A stretch of DNA of 64,000 nt from Stutzerimonas stutzeri (lineage in GTDB: Bacteria; Pseudomonadota; Gammaproteobacteria; Pseudomonadales; Pseudomonadaceae), in NCBI RefSeq assembly GCF_024448955.1, contig NZ_JAMOIH010000006.1, forward strand, positions 117,420 through 181,419, read 5' to 3'. The notes under the pieces are model-generated. The model worked only from the letters and a program-made list of their open reading frames with translations. It was not told the origin of the DNA and searched no databases. Position 1 is the stretch's first letter. Each line of letters opens with the position of its first letter. Made by a program: the position numbers and the translations under genes. Below are positions 11,461 through 20,344 of this stretch, one piece after another.

Positions 11461-12890
11461 GGCTGCGATGCCAGGGTTGTAGCAGGAATATTCAGGGTTT
11501 GACCGACCTTGATCAGGTCGTTTTTCAGGCTGTTGGCACTGCGCAGCGCGGGTAGCGTGACCTGATAGCGCTGCGCAAGCAGGGCCAGGCTTTCGCCGGA
11601 GCGCACCACGTGCTCGCGGGGCGCGCTGGCAATCTTGCCGGAATCACGCAGCCAGGCGACATAGGTGCCCGGCGGAGGGTTCTCGTGGAAGAACTGCCGC
11701 ACACCGCTGTGAATCGAGCGAGCCAGAGACTGCTGATGGGAGGCGGTTTGCAGCTTGCGTGCTTCGGACGGGTTGGAGATGAAGCCGGTCTCTACCAGGA
11801 TCGACGGGATATCCGGCGACTTCAGCACCATGAATCCGGCTTGCTCCACGCGACTCTTGTGCAGACGCGTGATCCGACCCATGTTGCTCAGCACCTTCTG
11901 CCCCACGTTCAGACTGGACGCCAGCGACGCCGTCATGGAGAGGTCCAGCAATACACCGGCAAGCATCTGGTCCTCGCCAAGGTTGACGCTGCCGGCACCG
12001 CCGATCAGGTCGGAGCGGTTCTCGCTATCGGCCAACCACCGTGCAGTTTCCGAGGTAGCGCCGCGGTCGGACAGAGCAAACACCGAGGCCCCATAAGCGG
12101 ACGAGCGCGGCGCCGCGTCGGCGTGTATCGAAACGAACAGATCCGCGCCCTTCTTGCGGGCGATTTCGGTGCGTTTGCGCAATGGAATGAAGTAATCACC
12201 GGTTCGGACCAGCTCGGCGCGGAAGCCCTTTTCGGCATTGATCTGGCGCTGCAGCTCTTTTGAAATCTGCAGTACCACGTTCTTTTCGTACGCCTTGCCC
12301 GGGCCGATCGCGCCTGGGTCCTCGCCGCCATGGCCGGCATCGATGGCGATAATGATGTCACGCTTGCTACTGGGCAACGGTGGCAGTTTCAGCGCAGGCA
12401 AGGTCGGTGATACGGGCGCGGCAGGCGTGCTCGGCGTGGTCGTTGCTGGAACATCCGCCGTGGTGGACGGATCGGCACCCTCATCGTACAGATCGACCAC
12501 GAGCCGATGACCGTATTGCTGATTCGGCGTCAGGGTGAAGCTCTTGGGCGTGACCTGGGCGGAGAGATCGATGACCACGCGCAACGTATCGGCATCGAAC
12601 TTGGCTGCACGCAACCCGGAAATCGGCGTATTTTTCAGCGCCAGCTGCTCGAACGGCTTGGGTAGATTGCCGCCATCGACGTCGATAACGATGCGATTCG
12701 GCGCTGTCAGGGTAAACACGTTGTGCTTAACCGGACCGGACAGATCGAACACCAGACGCGTATTGTCCGGCGCGCGCCAGAGCCGCACGCTTTGTACATC
12801 AGACGCAGCCAGGGCCTGTACGGCCGCGAGCATCAATACCAAACCACTCACCAGCGCGCGCATGCGCATACCTAACCCCATGTTGTTCAT
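11457..12890 (-). CDS. amiB: N-acetylmuramoyl-L-alanine amidase (AmiB/AmiC type)
   Basis: A periplasmic zinc amidase that cleaves septal peptidoglycan during cell separation. The 477-residue protein begins [20 protein letters not shown] with a signal peptide ending near ALAAS. It has an AMIN domain ([19 protein letters not shown]), a Pro/Thr-rich linker, an Amidase_3 domain ([16 protein letters not shown] near 185, and the second-half VETGFISN motif) and one C-terminal LysM domain ([16 protein letters not shown]). The ATG at 12890 overlaps the tsaE stop (ATGA), which decides the start. Confidence 0.93.
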   Translation of the reverse strand: MNNMGLGMRMRALVSGLVLMLAAVQALAASDVQSVRLWRAPDNTRLVFDLSGPVKHNVFTLTAPNRIVIDVDGGNLPKPFEQLALKNTPISGLRAAKFDADTLRVVIDLSAQVTPKSFTLTPNQQYGHRLVVDLYDEGADPSTTADVPATTTPSTPAAPVSPTLPALKLPPLPSSKRDIIIAIDAGHGGEDPGAIGPGKAYEKNVVLQISKELQRQINAEKGFRAELVRTGDYFIPLRKRTEIARKKGADLFVSIHADAAPRSSAYGASVFALSDRGATSETARWLADSENRSDLIGGAGSVNLGEDQMLAGVLLDLSMTASLASSLNVGQKVLSNMGRITRLHKSRVEQAGFMVLKSPDIPSILVETGFISNPSEARKLQTASHQQSLARSIHSGVRQFFHENPPPGTYVAWLRDSGKIASAPREHVVRSGESLALLAQRYQVTLPALRSANSLKNDLIKVGQTLNIPATTLASQP

Positions 12891-13357
12891 TGTCCACCGA
12901 TGGTCAGGATGGAACACCAGCTTTCACCACGCTCGCCTCGTGGCGTCAGGCGCAGCGACCGGCCGGCGCCCTGGGGCGTAATGGTAATGTCCAGGTCGGC
13001 CTTTGGCAAAATGCCGGCACCACGTTCTGGCCACTCTATCAGGCACAGCGCGTCCCCTTCGAAATAGTCACGAATGCCGAGAAACTCCAGCTCTTCCGGA
13101 TCGACGAGCCGGTACAGATCGAAATGGAAGACCCGCGCAGCCGGTGTTTCGTAGGGCTCGACCAGGGTAAAGGTCGGACTCTTGACCTTACCTTGATGGC
13201 CAAAACCACGAATCAGCCCGCGCGATAGTGTCGTCTTGCCCGCGCCGAGGTCACCGTGCAGATAGATCACGCCCCGACCGCCGGTCATCTGGGCGATGCG
13301 TGCGCCGAGCGCCAGCATCGCCTCTTCGTCTGCAGCAAACAGCGTCACGTCCGGCAT
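12887..13357 (-). CDS. tsaE: tRNA threonylcarbamoyladenosine biosynthesis protein TsaE
   Basis: The ATPase of the TsaBDE complex that completes t6A37 on ANN-decoding tRNAs. The 156-residue protein starts MPDVTLFAADEEAM. Its Walker A motif GDLGAGKTTL is at residues 34-43, the conserved SPTFTLVEPYE near 62-72 and HFDLYRL near 80. The start at 13357 overlaps the end of nnr by 13 bases. An ATG nine bases further upstream is possible. The stop overlaps amiB. Confidence 0.95.
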   Translation of the reverse strand: MPDVTLFAADEEAMLALGARIAQMTGGRGVIYLHGDLGAGKTTLSRGLIRGFGHQGKVKSPTFTLVEPYETPAARVFHFDLYRLVDPEELEFLGIRDYFEGDALCLIEWPERGAGILPKADLDITITPQGAGRSLRLTPRGERGESWCSILTIGGQ

Positions 13358-14844
13358 GGCGAGCATTCCTCGAGTAACTGGCGGATGGCGGGAATCAGAT
13401 CGGCGGCAGCCAACCCGCGTCCTTGCTTGCCGAGACGCTCGCCGGCTACGGCATGCAGCCACACGGCGAGGCAGGCCGCATCGAACGGCGCGAGCCCCTG
13501 CGCCAACAGAGCTCCAGCGACGCCCGCCAGAACATCGCCAAGCCCCGCGCTGGCCATGGCCGGATGGCCGCGATCACACAGCGCCAGTCGACCGTCAGAG
13601 TGCGCGATCAGCGTTCCCGCCCCCTTGAGCAACACGGTGCAACCGTAGCGGCTCGCCAGCATTCGGGCCGCCGCGGGACGATCAGCCTGAACTTCGCCAA
13701 CCGTGATACCCAGTAACCGCGCAGCCTCACCCGGGTGCGGCGTCAGCAGGCAATCAGCAGGCAACTCGACCGCACCGGCGGCCAGCAGATTCAGCGCATC
13801 GGCATCCCATACCTGAGGCACCCGGCACTGCGGCGCAAGCGACAGCAGACTGCGCCCCCACGGTGCCTGCCCCAGGCCCGGGCCGATCACCAGGACATCG
13901 GCGCGTTGAGTAAGCGCCGTCAATGCATAGGTGGATTCCACGCCGCTGCACATGATCTCCGGGCGCCGCACCAGCGATGCCGTCACGTGCTCGGGCCGCG
14001 TCGCCAAGGTCACCATGCCGGCACCGCAACGCAGAGCCGCTTCGGCACTGAGTAAAGCCGCGCCGCCAGTACCCAGATCGCCTCCTATCACCAGCACCTG
14101 ACCAAAGCTGCCCTTGTGCGCCGTTGGCTTACGAGGCGCCAAGGTCGGAAGGTTCGTCGCGCACAGGCGTTCAAGGCTGGGCTGGACCTGATCGAGGATG
14201 ATCTGATCGGCCTGCAAGTCATCGAATACCAGCTCGCCGACCCGATCCGGCCCGTCACCGGTGAACAATCCGACCTTCAGGCCGATAAACGACACCGTGA
14301 GGGCAGCAGACACCGCGTGCCCGAGCACGCGCCCGGTATCGGCACAAAGGCCGGACGGCAGGTCCACAGCGAGAACCGGCTGAGGGCTATCGTTCATTGC
14401 GCGAATGGCACTGGCGTACGGCTCGCGGACCTCACCGGAAATCCCGGTGCCCAGCAGCGCATCGACCAGCACACCGTGCAGACTTGCATCCGCCGTCCAT
14501 TGCAGCACGTTGACGCCAGCCTCACGGGCCACGGCGAAAGCCTGAGCGGCATCACCCTGAAGCTGCTGCGAATCACCTACTGCGAGTACCTGAACCTGAC
14601 GGCCGGCACGCTGCGCCAAGGCAGCGATCAGGTAGCCGTCACCGGCATTGTTGCCACGTCCAGCCATCACGGTGATCCGCTGCTCGTCAGGCCAACGCCG
14701 ACGCAGCGCGCGCCAGGCAGCATGCGCCGCGCGCTGCATCAGTTCGAAACCGGGTGTTCCCGCGGCGATCAGACATGCGTCGATTTCCCGCACCTGGGCG
14801 GCCGTATATAAAGAGGTGGGCAAGGTATCGGTGGTCTGAGACAT
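13345..14844 (-). CDS. nnr: Bifunctional NAD(P)H-hydrate epimerase/dehydratase
   Basis: Repairs hydrated NAD(P)H. The N-terminal YjeF_N epimerase (residues 1-215, with MAGRGNNAGDGYLIAALAQ near 60) interconverts the R and S forms. The C-terminal ribokinase-like dehydratase (about 230-499, with GSFGQVLVIGGDLGTGGAALLSAEAAL and a HPGEAARLLG motif) dehydrates the S form using ADP. Length 499 residues is typical. It is the first gene of the leftward series and diverges from queG across a 185-base gap. Confidence 0.95.
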   Translation of the reverse strand: MSQTTDTLPTSLYTAAQVREIDACLIAAGTPGFELMQRAAHAAWRALRRRWPDEQRITVMAGRGNNAGDGYLIAALAQRAGRQVQVLAVGDSQQLQGDAAQAFAVAREAGVNVLQWTADASLHGVLVDALLGTGISGEVREPYASAIRAMNDSPQPVLAVDLPSGLCADTGRVLGHAVSAALTVSFIGLKVGLFTGDGPDRVGELVFDDLQADQIILDQVQPSLERLCATNLPTLAPRKPTAHKGSFGQVLVIGGDLGTGGAALLSAEAALRCGAGMVTLATRPEHVTASLVRRPEIMCSGVESTYALTALTQRADVLVIGPGLGQAPWGRSLLSLAPQCRVPQVWDADALNLLAAGAVELPADCLLTPHPGEAARLLGITVGEVQADRPAAARMLASRYGCTVLLKGAGTLIAHSDGRLALCDRGHPAMASAGLGDVLAGVAGALLAQGLAPFDAACLAVWLHAVAGERLGKQGRGLAAADLIPAIRQLLEECSPCRT

Positions 14845-15029
14845 GAATCACCCGAACAGATATCTGGCAGAATTATACGCATGCGCCACCCGGCCCGCCC
14901 GTGGATGCATCGGGTTTCACCGCAGCCGCTCAAGCGCAACGGCACCCGCCGATGCGTTCACCGCCCTTATATACCGCGCCGAACCAAACGACCCCACCAT
15001 GCGCGACGAAGTCTCGAAGACCTTATCCA

Positions 15030-16100
15030 ATGCCCAGTCAAACCCTCGACCCCACCACTCTCGCCCAATCCATCAAGGAATGGGGACGCGAATTGGGCTT
15101 TCAGCAGGTCGGCATCACCGGTGTCGACCTGGCCGAGCATGAGGCGCATCTGCAGCGCTGGCTCGCCGAAGGCTACCAGGGAGAAATGGATTACATGGCC
15201 GCGCACGGCAACAAGCGTTCGCGACCCGAGGAACTGGTGCCCGGTACGCTGCGGGTCATCTCGTTGCGTATGGACTATCTGCCGGGCGATACGCGCATGA
15301 GTCAGCGCCTGGCCGAGCCGGAAAAAGCCTATGTCTCGCGCTACGCGCTGGGCCGCGACTACCACAAGCTGATCCGCAAACGCATTCAGCAACTGGCCGA
15401 ACGTATCCAGCAGGTGGTCGGCCCGTTCGGCTTTCGCGCCTTCGTCGACAGCGCGCCGGTGCTGGAAAAAGCCGCGGCGCAGCAGGCCGGGCTCGGTTGG
15501 ATCGGCAAGAACACCCTGCTGCTCAACCGCAAGGCCGGTAGCTGGTTCTTCCTCGGCGAGCTGTTCGTCGATATCGACCTGCCCGTCGACGAACCCGTTA
15601 CCAGCCAGCATTGCGGCAGTTGCCAGGCCTGTCTGGACATCTGCCCCACCGAGGCTTTCGTCGGCGAGCGGATACTGGATGCGCGGCGCTGCATTTCCTA
15701 CCTGACCATAGAGCTCAAGGGCTCGATTCCCGTTGAGCTGCGCAGCAAGATCGGCAACCGCGTGTTCGGCTGCGACGATTGCCAGATCGTCTGCCCCTGG
15801 AATCGCTTCGCCAAACCGACCGAACAGACCGACTTCCACCCACGCCACAGCCTGGACAATGCCGAGTTGGCGGAGCTGTTTCGCTGGAGCGAAGACGAAT
15901 TTCTCAGCCGCACCGAGGGCTCGCCGTTACGCCGCGCAGGCTACGAGCGCTGGTTGCGCAATCTGGCGGTGGGCCTGGGCAACGCGCCGTCGAGCATTCC
16001 GGTATTGGAAGCCCTGGAGGCGCGCCGTGCCGATCCCTCGGAGCTGGTGCGTGAGCATGTTCAGTGGGCTTTGGAGCAACATGCTGGGCGGGCAGGCTAG
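15030..16100 (+). CDS. queG: Epoxyqueuosine reductase
   Basis: A cobalamin-dependent iron-sulfur enzyme that makes the last reduction to queuosine in tRNA. The 356-residue protein starts MPSQTLDPTTLAQSIKEWG. It carries two cysteine clusters for 4Fe-4S centres, CGSCQACLDICP (about 195) and CDDCQIVCPWN (about 245), and HEAT-like repeats at the C-terminus. The ATG at 15030 aligns with the family. The frame is open further upstream, but no clear Shine-Dalgarno marks either choice. It depends on B12, which links it functionally to the cobalamin genes at 37-45 kb. Confidence 0.95.
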   Translation: MPSQTLDPTTLAQSIKEWGRELGFQQVGITGVDLAEHEAHLQRWLAEGYQGEMDYMAAHGNKRSRPEELVPGTLRVISLRMDYLPGDTRMSQRLAEPEKAYVSRYALGRDYHKLIRKRIQQLAERIQQVVGPFGFRAFVDSAPVLEKAAAQQAGLGWIGKNTLLLNRKAGSWFFLGELFVDIDLPVDEPVTSQHCGSCQACLDICPTEAFVGERILDARRCISYLTIELKGSIPVELRSKIGNRVFGCDDCQIVCPWNRFAKPTEQTDFHPRHSLDNAELAELFRWSEDEFLSRTEGSPLRRAGYERWLRNLAVGLGNAPSSIPVLEALEARRADPSELVREHVQWALEQHAGRAG

Positions 16101-16114
16101 CAGCCTGTCACACC

Positions 16115-16182
16115 GTAGGGCCGAACTTGTTCGGCCGTTGATCTGCCAATTTGAAACGCCGGCCGAATAAATTCGGCCCTAC
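16115..16182 (+). repeat. REP-like inverted doublet, copy 1 (GTAGGGCCGAA family)
   Basis: Two head-to-head palindromes lie between queG and ubiX. GTAGGGCCGAAC-TTGTTCGGCC opens the unit and GGCCGAATAAATTCGGCCCTAC closes it. Related doublets occur at 37527-37582 and 57408-57463. The unit could act as a transcription-end structure between the converging queG and ubiX genes. Confidence 0.75.
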
Positions 16183-16255
16183 GGATGCATCCGCAGGCAT
16201 TTGCCGCGGCTTCTCGTCCAGCCTCCAGCCTCTAGCGTTTTTATCGGCTTTTATC

Positions 16256-16885
16256 TCACTCGTCGCTGACGAAATGGTGTTCGCCCCAGCGCGGCAGCAT
16301 GTCCTGAGGAATCTGCAGCAGATTGAGGATGCGCGCGACGACGAAATCCACCAGGTCATCGAGGGTCTGCGGCTGGTGGTAGAAGCCGGGCGAGGCCGGC
16401 AGGATCACCGCGCCCAGGTTCGACAGCTTGAGCATGTTCTCAAGATGAATGCTCGAATAGGGCGCCTCGCGCGGCACCAGAATGAGCTGGCGGCGCTCCT
16501 TGAGGGTGACGTCAGCCGCGCGTTCGATCAGGTTGTTGCAAGCGCCGGTGGCAATCGCCGAGAGCGTGCCGGTCGAGCACGGCACCACCACCATGGCCGT
16601 CGGCGCACCGGAACCCGAGGCCGGTGGGGCCATCCAGTCTTCCTTGGCGAACACACGGATCTGTCCGGGCGCGGCGCCGGTGTACTCAGAAAGAAACGCC
16701 TGCATGGCCTGCGGCTTGGCGGGCAGCACGACATCGGTCTCGGTCGCCATTACCAGCTGTGCCGCTTTGGAAATCAGGAAATGAACCTCGCGGTCTTCCT
16801 GGATCAGGCAGTCCAGCAAGCGCAGGCCGTACTGCGCGCCTGAAGCGCCGGTCATGGCCAAGGTGATGCGTTCCGGTCCGTTCAT
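16256..16885 (-). CDS. ubiX: Flavin prenyltransferase UbiX
   Basis: Makes prenylated FMN, the cofactor of the UbiD decarboxylase in ubiquinone synthesis. The 209-residue protein starts [27 protein letters not shown]. It has the FMN-binding GASGAQYG loop at 13-20 and the conserved [28 protein letters not shown] and [18 protein letters not shown] segments near 98 and 138. It pairs with the leftward mpl gene upstream, as in P. aeruginosa, separated by a repeat. Confidence 0.95.
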   Translation of the reverse strand: MNGPERITLAMTGASGAQYGLRLLDCLIQEDREVHFLISKAAQLVMATETDVVLPAKPQAMQAFLSEYTGAAPGQIRVFAKEDWMAPPASGSGAPTAMVVVPCSTGTLSAIATGACNNLIERAADVTLKERRQLILVPREAPYSSIHLENMLKLSNLGAVILPASPGFYHQPQTLDDLVDFVVARILNLLQIPQDMLPRWGEHHFVSDE

Positions 16886-16919
16886 TGATGCTCTGATTCC
16901 TGGATTGCGTCAAGCACGC

Positions 16920-17016
16920 GATGGGCTGCGCCCATCCTACAAGATCCTGCCCCCGGCCCGTGGATCGGTCGGGCCGCGTAGGTGATACCGTAGGATGGGT
17001 GAAACCCATCACCTAC
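16920..17016 (+). repeat. Inverted repeat of GATGGG..CCCATC units
   Basis: GATGGGCTGCGCCCATCCTAC (21 bases, 16920-16940) faces GTAGGATGGG-TGAAACCCATC (16990-17010), both being small palindromes of one interspersed-repeat type. A nested arm, GTAGGTGAT (16978-16986) with ATCACCTAC (17008-17016), adds a second fold. It fills the gap between mpl and ubiX. No coding potential is seen. Confidence 0.6.
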
Positions 17017-17070
17017 GCCGTTCGCGAGTTTGGGGGTGAAAAACCGCGAGGCGTTTGCCACCTTAAGCGA

Positions 17071-18420
17071 TCAGCGCAACGCCTCAGCCAGCTTGTTATG
17101 CAAGCCACCAAAACCACCGTTGCTCATCACCACCACCTGAGTGCCCGGCGTGGCGTCGGCCTTGACCTTGGTGATGATCGCCTCCAGCGAGTCGCATACG
17201 GTCGTCTCGACGGGCGAGCCGGCGACCGTCGCGGCCAGGTCCCAGCCGAGATTTGGCGGCGCATACCAGATCGCCTGATCGGCCAGCGCCACCGATTCGG
17301 CCAGGCCTTCACGGTGTGCGCCCAACTTCATGGAATTGGAGCGCGGCTCGACCACGGCAATGATCGGCGCATCGCCGACGCGCTTGCGCAGGCCATCGAG
17401 GGTAGTCGCGATGGCCGTCGGGTGATGGGCGAAGTCGTCGTAAATGGTCACGCCATTAACGTCTGCGACCTTTTCCATGCGTCGCTTGACGCTGCGGAAC
17501 TCACTCAGCGCTTCGGCTCCCTGCTTGGGCAATACACCGACATGGCGCGCCGCCGCGAGCGTGGCCAGCGCGTTATTGACGTTGTGCTGACCAGTCAATT
17601 CCCAGTCCACCACACCCTGCACAGCGCCGTCGAAGATCACTTCGAAGCGCGAGCCGTCGGCGCTGAGCAGGTTGGCCTGCCATTGCCCGCCTTCGCCGGA
17701 TGTCTGCACCGGTGTCCAGCAGCCCATGCCGATCACGCGCTTGAGCGCCTGTTCCGATTGCGGATGAATGATCAGCCCCTCGCTGGGCACGGTGCGTACC
17801 AAGTGGTGAAACTGCCTTTCGATCGCAGCGAGGTCCGGGAAGATATCGGCGTGGTCGAATTCAAGATTGTTCAGAATCGCCGTACGCGGGCGGTAATGGA
17901 CGAACTTGCTGCGCTTATCGAAGAAGGCGCTGTCGTACTCGTCCGCCTCGACCACGAAAAACGGCGTGCCGCCCAACCGCGCGGAGATGCCGAAGTTCTG
18001 CGGCACGCCGCCAATGAGAAAGCCCGGGCTCATACCGGCGTGTTCCAGCACCCAGGCCAGCATGCTGCTGGTGGTGGTCTTGCCGTGTGTGCCCGCGGCG
18101 GCCAGCACCCAGCGGCCCTGCAGCACATGGTCGGCCAGCCATTGCGGGCCGGAAACGTAGGGCAGCCCCTTGTTCAGCACGTACTCCACCGCCGGATTAC
18201 CGCGCGACAGCGCATTGCCGATCACCACCAAATCCGGCGCCGGATCGAGCTGGCTCGGCTCATAGCCCTGGGTCAACTGAATACCCTGGGCTTCCAGTTG
18301 AGTGCTCATGGGGGGATAGACATTGGCATCGGAACCGGTGACGCGATGGCCCAGTTCCTTGGCAAGCACCGCAAGCGAGCCCATGAAGGTGCCGCAGATG
18401 CCGAGAATATGGATATGCAT
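17071..18420 (-). CDS. mpl: UDP-MurNAc:tripeptide ligase Mpl (murein recycling)
   Basis: Reattaches the recovered L-Ala-gamma-D-Glu-meso-DAP peptide to UDP-MurNAc in peptidoglycan recycling. The 449-residue protein starts MHIHILGICGTFMGSLAVLAKELGHRVTGSD. Its ATP-binding loop GTHGKTTTSSMLAWVLE lies near 112, with YDDFAHHPTAI near 335 and the C-terminal ligase domain after it. The N-terminal GICGTFMG pattern separates it from MurC. A 212-base gap separates it from the rightward aldehyde dehydrogenase gene, where P. aeruginosa carries the regulator eatR; none is seen here. Confidence 0.95.
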   Translation of the reverse strand: MHIHILGICGTFMGSLAVLAKELGHRVTGSDANVYPPMSTQLEAQGIQLTQGYEPSQLDPAPDLVVIGNALSRGNPAVEYVLNKGLPYVSGPQWLADHVLQGRWVLAAAGTHGKTTTSSMLAWVLEHAGMSPGFLIGGVPQNFGISARLGGTPFFVVEADEYDSAFFDKRSKFVHYRPRTAILNNLEFDHADIFPDLAAIERQFHHLVRTVPSEGLIIHPQSEQALKRVIGMGCWTPVQTSGEGGQWQANLLSADGSRFEVIFDGAVQGVVDWELTGQHNVNNALATLAAARHVGVLPKQGAEALSEFRSVKRRMEKVADVNGVTIYDDFAHHPTAIATTLDGLRKRVGDAPIIAVVEPRSNSMKLGAHREGLAESVALADQAIWYAPPNLGWDLAATVAGSPVETTVCDSLEAIITKVKADATPGTQVVVMSNGGFGGLHNKLAEALR

Positions 18421-18632
18421 GAATGACCTCTGGATTGGCCACGCCGGGATCCGGAATCACGGAACGTCGGGCGAAAACTGCGCCGCAGATTAGCACAGGC
18501 GGCCCGGCACAGCCCGCCGCGCGCATCGAGACACGGGCACGCCCATACGTCGTCTCGCTCGCGGACCGTCAGGCCTTGATCTACGCTGATCACAGCAGTC
18601 CACACGGCAATTACAAGATCCGGAGACGCATC

Positions 18633-20153
18633 ATGCGCTACGCCCATCCCGGCACCGAAGGGGCCCTCGTTTCCTTCCAATCCCGCTACGGCAACTTCAT
18701 TAACGGCCAGTTCGTCGAACCGGTTGGCGGGCAGTATTTCACCAACACTTCGCCGGTCAACGGCCAGCCCATCGCTGAGTTCCCGCGCTCAGACGCGGCC
18801 GATATCGAGAAGGCGCTGAACGCCGCTCATGCCGCTGCCGACGCGTGGGGCAAGACCAGCGTGCAGGCCCGCTCGTTGATCCTGCTGAAGATCGCCGATC
18901 GCATCGAAGAAAATCTGGAAAAGCTCGCCATCACCGAAACCTGGGACAACGGCAAGGCGGTACGCGAGACGCTGAACGCCGACATCCCGCTAGCCGCCGA
19001 CCACTTCCGCTACTTCGCCGGTTGCATCCGCGCCCAGGAAGGCACCAGCGCCGAGATCGACGAGCACACCGCCGCCTACCACTTCCACGAGCCGCTGGGC
19101 GTGGTCGGGCAGATCATTCCGTGGAACTTCCCGATCCTGATGGCCTGCTGGAAACTCGCTCCGGCTTTGGCCGCTGGTAACTGCGTGATCCTGAAACCCG
19201 CCGAGCAGACGCCGCTGGGCATCACCGTGCTGGCGGAAATCATCGGCGACCTGCTACCGCCGGGCGTGCTCAACATCGTCCAGGGCTTCGGCAAGGAAGC
19301 CGGCGAAGCACTGGCCAGCAGCAAACGCATCGCCAAGATCGCCTTTACCGGCTCCACCCCGGTGGGTTCGCACATCATGAAGATGGCGGCCGAGAACATC
19401 ATCCCCAGCACCGTGGAGCTGGGCGGCAAGAGCCCGAACATCTACTTCGAAGACATCATGCAGGCCGAGCCGACCTTCATCGAGAAAGCCGCCGAAGGGC
19501 TGGTGCTGGGTTTCTTCAACCAGGGCGAAGTCTGTACCTGCCCCTCGCGGGCGTTGGTGCAGGAGTCCATCTACGCACCGTTCATGGAAGCGGTGATGAA
19601 GAAGGTCACGCAGATCAAACGCGGTGATCCGCTGGATACCGAGACCATGGTCGGCGCCCAGGCCAGCCAGCAACAGTTCGACAAGATCGTCGGCTACCTG
19701 GACATCGCCCGGCAGGAAGGTGCCGAAGTACTCACCGGCGGCGGTGTCGAGAAGCTCGAAGGCTCGCTCGCCACCGGCTATTACATCCAACCGACCCTGC
19801 TCAAGGGCCACAACAAGATGCGCGTGTTCCAGGAGGAAATCTTCGGCCCGGTGATCGGTGTGACCACCTTCAAGGATGAAGCCGAAGCGCTGGCCATCGC
19901 CAACGACACCGAGTTCGGCCTGGGCGCCGGCGTCTGGACCCGCGACATCAACCGCGCCTATCGCATGGGCCGGGGGATCAAGGCCGGCCGCGTATGGACC
20001 AACTGCTACCACCTGTATCCGGCACATGCCGCGTTCGGTGGCTACAAGAAGTCCGGCGTCGGACGCGAGACCCACAAGATGATCCTCGACCACTACCAGC
20101 AGACTAAAAACCTGTTGGTCAGCTACGACATCAATCCGCTGGGCTTCTTCTGA
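18633..20153 (+). CDS. exaC: NAD-dependent aldehyde dehydrogenase (ExaC/AcoD type)
   Basis: Oxidises acetaldehyde to acetate. Here it probably handles acetaldehyde released from ethanolamine by EutBC. The 506-residue protein starts [20 protein letters not shown]. It contains [23 protein letters not shown] near 160, the catalytic Glu in VELGGKSPN (about 262) and the catalytic Cys in [13 protein letters not shown] (about 302, a double-cysteine form). The ATG at 18633 has CCGGAGA upstream. The larger open frame from 18423 has no such support. It is first in the ethanolamine cluster exaC-eat-eutB-eutC. Confidence 0.9.
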   Translation: MRYAHPGTEGALVSFQSRYGNFINGQFVEPVGGQYFTNTSPVNGQPIAEFPRSDAADIEKALNAAHAAADAWGKTSVQARSLILLKIADRIEENLEKLAITETWDNGKAVRETLNADIPLAADHFRYFAGCIRAQEGTSAEIDEHTAAYHFHEPLGVVGQIIPWNFPILMACWKLAPALAAGNCVILKPAEQTPLGITVLAEIIGDLLPPGVLNIVQGFGKEAGEALASSKRIAKIAFTGSTPVGSHIMKMAAENIIPSTVELGGKSPNIYFEDIMQAEPTFIEKAAEGLVLGFFNQGEVCTCPSRALVQESIYAPFMEAVMKKVTQIKRGDPLDTETMVGAQASQQQFDKIVGYLDIARQEGAEVLTGGGVEKLEGSLATGYYIQPTLLKGHNKMRVFQEEIFGPVIGVTTFKDEAEALAIANDTEFGLGAGVWTRDINRAYRMGRGIKAGRVWTNCYHLYPAHAAFGGYKKSGVGRETHKMILDHYQQTKNLLVSYDINPLGFF

Positions 20154-20203
20154 TGGCTGGCGTGGGTAGCTGATGCCGCCCACGCTCGAACAAGACACCT
20201 GCC

Positions 20204-20230
20204 GGGCTCCGCCGTGGTGCTGCGGAGCCC
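20204..20230 (+). other. Strong hairpin between exaC and eat
   Basis: GGGCTCCGC (20204-20212) pairs with GCGGAGCCC (20222-20230) around a 9 nt loop, 51 bases after the exaC stop. No U run follows, so a plain intrinsic terminator is unlikely. It may protect the exaC message end or weaken read-through, leaving eat to its own promoter. Confidence 0.5.
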
Positions 20231-20294
20231 GCAAAAGGTGCGTTCCTGCCGGACTTCGCTGACAAAACACCGCGAATGCAAGGTTCGCGGCGCA

Positions 20295-20310
20295 GGGCAT
20301 GACGCTTGCT
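20295..20310 (+). promoter_or_regulatory. Sigma-54 (RpoN) promoter of eat-eutBC
   Basis: GGGCATGACGCTTGCT matches the consensus TGGCACG-N4-TTGCW at all but two fixed bases. The invariant GG (20296-20297) and GC (20308-20309) are exactly 10 bases apart. The start would fall near 20321, giving a leader of about 24 bases with a GAGGG Shine-Dalgarno before the eat ATG. In P. aeruginosa, ethanolamine genes are known to need RpoN and the activator EatR. Activator-binding sites were not identified. Confidence 0.7.
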
Positions 20311-20344
20311 AGGGAGACGCCAATCCAACAACGAGGGATTCCCC

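Noticed and set aside
9469-11502. 677-codon rightward ORF, one of the longest in the window
   Set aside because: It is fully antisense to mutL, whose protein matches its family end to end. High GC gives long open antisense frames.
16921-18426. 501-codon rightward ORF
   Set aside because: It mirrors mpl on the other strand, has no family motif, and runs through the repeat region.
18500-18620. Possible sigma-54 promoter before exaC
   Set aside because: GGCAC-like strings occur, but none has GG and GC exactly ten bases apart.
18421-18632. A hidden eatR-like regulator between mpl and exaC
   Set aside because: The gap is only 212 bases and no frame shows an enhancer-binding-protein motif.
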